Assembly: GCF_014202335.1 (NCBI RefSeq)
Contig: NZ_JACHGP010000005.1
Coordinates: 310,001-374,000 of the forward strand
Source of the DNA: Mycobacterium sp. AZCC_0083
GTDB taxonomy: Bacteria > Actinomycetota > Actinomycetes > Mycobacteriales > Mycobacteriaceae
Direction: 5' to 3'
Length of the DNA: 64,000 nt
Positions 61,554 to 64,000 of this stretch are shown one piece after another (positions within the stretch are counted from its first letter, which is position 1; the number at the start of each line of letters is the position of its first letter). The notes beneath the pieces are model-generated. The model worked only from the letters and a program-made list of their open reading frames with translations, ran no database searches and was not told where the DNA came from. The position numbers and the translations under genes are program-made.

Positions 61554-63014
61554 ATGTCCATGACCACAATCGATTACCCCCAGCTCTACATCGGCGGCAC
61601 GTGGACCGCCCCTGCCGGCCACGACACCATCGCGGTCCATTCCCCGGCCACCGAGGAGCGGATCGGTTCAGTGCCCAGGGGCAGCGAGGCCGATATCGAC
61701 GCCGCTGTCGCTGCGGCCAGGACAGCGTTCGACCCCGCCGACGGATGGGCGACCTGGGAACCGAAGGACCGCGCTGACGTGCTCGAACGGTTCGCGGTGG
61801 AACTGGAAGCGCGCGGCGCCGAAACGGCGCGACGGGTGTCGATGCAGAACGGGATGCCGATCTGGCTCGCCCAGCAATTCGAGGCAGGCTTTCCGCCGCT
61901 GCTGGTGCGCTACTACAGCGATCTGATGACCAGTGCACCAGTAGAGGAATCGCGTGCCGGCATGTTCGGCGGCACATCGCTGGTCTCCAAGCATCCCGTC
62001 GGCGTCGTTGGCGCGATCGTGCCCTGGAATGTCCCGCAAGGGATTACGTTCCTCAAAGTCGCACCCGCGTTGGCCGCGGGCTGCTCCGTCGTCCTCAAAC
62101 CGGCCGAGGAAACCGTGCTCGACGCGTTCCTCATGGCCGAGGCCGCCGCCGCAGCGGGCCTACCCGACGGTGTCGTCAACGTTGTTCCCGGTGGCCGTGA
62201 CGTGGGCGCCTACCTGGTCGAGCACCCGGGCGTCGACAAGGTCTCGTTTACCGGCTCCACCGCCGCGGGCCGCTGGATCGCCGAAGCGTGCGGGCGGCTG
62301 CTTCGGCCGGTCACCCTCGAACTCGGCGGCAAGTCGGCGGCGATCGTCCTGGACGACGCTGACCTAGCCGCCTCGATCGAGCCCTTCTTCGGGTGCACTC
62401 TGCTCAACAACGGTCAAATCTGTTGGCTCAACAGCCGGGTGCTAGTCCCCCGCAGCCGATACACCGAAATCGTCGACACCATTACCGATATGGCGCGCTC
62501 GCTCAAGGTGGGCGATCCCCTCGATCCCGAGACCAAGGTCGGCCCGCTGGTGTCGAAGCGTCAGCGCGAGCGCGTCGAGGGCTACATCGCCAAAGGCAAG
62601 AGTGAAGGCGCCCGAATGACCACGGGTGGTTCGCGGCCATTCGACCGAGGCTGGTTCCTCGAACCCACCGTGTTCGCCGACTTGGACAACAACGCGACGG
62701 TGTCACGCGAAGAGATCTTCGGCCCAGTGCTCTCGGTCATCCCCTACTCCAACGTGCAGGAAGCCATCGCAATCGCCAACGACAGTGTCTACGGCCTTGG
62801 CGGGAGTGTGTGGTCATCGGATCCCGAACGAGCCGCCAACGTCGCCCGCCGCGTTCGCTCGGGGACCGTCGGGGTCAACCACTACGTCAACGATCCCGTC
62901 GCCCCGTTCGGCGGCATCAAACAGAGCGGCATGGGACGCGAACTCGGTCCCGAGGGGCTGCACGCGTTCCAGGTCTACAAGACCATCTACCTGCCGCCCC
63001 CGCCTGCCAACTGA
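61554..63014 (+). CDS. aldehyde dehydrogenase
   Basis: A 486-residue NAD(P)-dependent aldehyde dehydrogenase with Asn159 in VPWNVP, GSTAAG for cofactor binding, Glu256 in LELGGKS and catalytic Cys290 in NNGQICW. It should convert an aldehyde, such as that made from the P450 or alcohol-dehydrogenase route, to the acid. It starts 10 bases after the P450 stop, so the two are co-transcribed. A second in-frame ATG two codons in is possible. Confidence 0.94.
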   Translation: MSMTTIDYPQLYIGGTWTAPAGHDTIAVHSPATEERIGSVPRGSEADIDAAVAAARTAFDPADGWATWEPKDRADVLERFAVELEARGAETARRVSMQNGMPIWLAQQFEAGFPPLLVRYYSDLMTSAPVEESRAGMFGGTSLVSKHPVGVVGAIVPWNVPQGITFLKVAPALAAGCSVVLKPAEETVLDAFLMAEAAAAAGLPDGVVNVVPGGRDVGAYLVEHPGVDKVSFTGSTAAGRWIAEACGRLLRPVTLELGGKSAAIVLDDADLAASIEPFFGCTLLNNGQICWLNSRVLVPRSRYTEIVDTITDMARSLKVGDPLDPETKVGPLVSKRQRERVEGYIAKGKSEGARMTTGGSRPFDRGWFLEPTVFADLDNNATVSREEIFGPVLSVIPYSNVQEAIAIANDSVYGLGGSVWSSDPERAANVARRVRSGTVGVNHYVNDPVAPFGGIKQSGMGRELGPEGLHAFQVYKTIYLPPPPAN

Positions 63015-63049
63015 TTTCGTGTCACCTCACGGATCGGAACAAGTTGCCA

Positions 63050-64000
63050 ATGTCAGCATCCACGGTCACTACACCCAGCGCTAACGTCCACGAGTTCACC
63101 ACCGACCTGGTGGTGCGGCGCCGTAGCACGCCGGCCGACGGTGTGGTGGTGCTAGACCTTGCCCACCCGGGGAACTACGACCTGCCACGTTGGGAACCGG
63201 GAGCCCACGTCGACCTGATGCTCGAAGATGGCCTCACGCGCCAGTACTCGCTGTGCGGCAATCCCGGCGATCTCGCTGTCTGGCGGGTCGGGGTTCTGCT
63301 CGATCCCAACAGTCGCGGTGGCTCGCGCTACGTTCACGAAAACCTCAAAGAGGGAACGACTCTGCGAGTTCGGGGGCCCCGCAACCACTTTCCGCTCGTC
63401 GACGCGCCGCGCTATCGCTTCATCGCCGGCGGTATTGGCATCACCCCGATTGCAGCGATGATCGAGGCCGTGCAACGAGCTGGAGGCGACTGGACGCTGC
63501 TGTACGGCGGACGGACCAGGGCGTCGATGGCCTTCGCCGACGAGCTTGCCGAACGCTACCCCGAGCGCGTGACGGTGTGGCCGCAGGACGAACGGGGTCT
63601 GCTCGACCTCGAGTCGCTTCTCAAGGATCCCGAGGATGGCACGTTGGTGTACGGCTGTGGGCCTGAGGGATTGCTCGCTGCGGTCGAACAGCATTGCACT
63701 CCATGGCCGGCAGGGGCACTTCACATCGAGCGCTTCGCCGCCAAGGCACCCACTGCGGAGCAGGCCGCCGAAGCGCTCGAGCAGTTCGAAGTGGTGTGCC
63801 AGCGCTCCGGGGTGGCATTCGAGGTGACATCCGACAAGTCGATCCTGGAAGTCCTCGAGGAAGCCGACGTTCCGATCATGGCCAGCTGCTACGAAGGCGT
63901 CTGCGGGACCTGCGAAGTGCGAGTGCTGGAGGGTACTCCCGATCACCGCGACTCGATGCTCACCGAGCCTGAAAAGAATGCCGGCGAAGTCATGCTGGTG
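63050..64000 (+). CDS. phthalate-dioxygenase-reductase-like FMN/FAD-NAD-[2Fe-2S] protein (3' end cut)
   Basis: 317 residues are in the window and the frame is still open. N-terminal flavin domain with RQYSLCGNP, then the NAD domain with AGGIGITPI and VYGCGPEGLL, and a C-terminal plant-type ferredoxin with CYEGVCGTC (three of four cluster Cys; the last lies past the end). This is the VanB/PdR class that feeds Rieske oxygenases and some P450s. It lies 36 bases behind the ALDH. It could serve the P450 next door or the reductase-less Rieske dioxygenase at 30156. Confidence 0.9.
   Translation, partial: MSASTVTTPSANVHEFTTDLVVRRRSTPADGVVVLDLAHPGNYDLPRWEPGAHVDLMLEDGLTRQYSLCGNPGDLAVWRVGVLLDPNSRGGSRYVHENLKEGTTLRVRGPRNHFPLVDAPRYRFIAGGIGITPIAAMIEAVQRAGGDWTLLYGGRTRASMAFADELAERYPERVTVWPQDERGLLDLESLLKDPEDGTLVYGCGPEGLLAAVEQHCTPWPAGALHIERFAAKAPTAEQAAEALEQFEVVCQRSGVAFEVTSDKSILEVLEEADVPIMASCYEGVCGTCEVRVLEGTPDHRDSMLTEPEKNAGEVMLV

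Noticed and set aside
1..64000. CRISPR arrays, tRNA or rRNA genes, insertion sequences, phage genes
   Set aside because: Looked for spaced repeats, transposase or integrase motifs and RNA gene signatures; found none. The only tandem repeats are the two short promoter duplications.

Overview
The window is high-G+C actinobacterial DNA, almost certainly from a Mycobacterium/Mycolicibacterium-type organism. The evidence is a complete yrbEAB-mceABCDEF operon with two Mce-associated genes, a PknK-like kinase, a WS/DGAT acyltransferase, a luciferase-like (probably F420-dependent) oxidoreductase, a protein very close to mycobacterial MenB, and a dense set of acyl-CoA dehydrogenases, crotonases and acyl-CoA ligases. 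No rRNA, tRNA, CRISPR array or transposase was seen. Both window edges cut genes.

Layout. 1-6170 (+): a tightly overlapping operon with a BadH-like dehydrogenase (5' cut), a BadK-like crotonase, a luciferase-like oxidoreductase, two tandem crotonases lacking the usual glutamates, an AttH/CrtC-like protein and an APH-like kinase. 6180-8242 (-): a dienoyl-CoA-reductase-like SDR and an acyl-CoA dehydrogenase, divergent from a GAF-LuxR regulator (8362-9525) that is followed by two membrane proteins. 10851-14312 (-): PknK-like kinase/ATPase. 14313-15049: intergenic, with a small ORF, a perfect 16-bp hairpin and a gene remnant. 15050-25714 (-): the mce lipid-importer operon. 25922-26243: an acyl-CoA synthetase reduced to its two ends. 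26326-32727 (+): a GntR regulator, then an aromatic-ring catabolic operon (amidohydrolase, LigB-type extradiol dioxygenase, C-C hydrolase, Rieske alpha and beta subunits, dihydrodiol-dehydrogenase-like SDR). 32833-39019: alpha/beta hydrolase, MenB-like crotonase coupled to two LuxR-type regulators, and a quinone-reductase-like MDR with a crotonase. 39172-40997: membrane protein with orphan cytochrome-oxidase III/IV-like proteins. 41213-45077: PaaX regulator, acyl-CoA dehydrogenase with Asp at the catalytic position, crotonase, PECR-like SDR. 45257-52804: cyclohexanecarboxylate-CoA-ligase-like enzyme, acyl-CoA dehydrogenase, acetyl-CoA-synthetase-like ligase, FadR-type GntR regulator, MaoC and BadI-like ring hydrolase. 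52914-60055: PlsB, HAD-PlsC fusion, alcohol dehydrogenase, hydrolase, WS/DGAT. 60213-64000: P450, aldehyde dehydrogenase and a ferredoxin-fused reductase (3' cut).

How it may work together. The BadH-, BadK-, BadI- and AliA-like proteins plus an Asp-type acyl-CoA dehydrogenase together resemble the cyclohexanecarboxylate route to pimeloyl-CoA, spread over 52 kb. A nearly invariant operator (core TGGTC-N-GACCA; three sites share an identical 15-mer) recurs in front of seven transcription units, including the FadR-type gene at 50120-50890, so that protein is the best candidate for a local master repressor of alicyclic/fatty acyl-CoA catabolism. A second element, CATC-N4-GATG, precedes three units around the PaaX gene. 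The Mce importer, PlsB/PlsC and WS/DGAT genes fit an organism that imports, degrades and stores lipids. Functions are inferred from motifs and remembered family resemblance; no database search was run.
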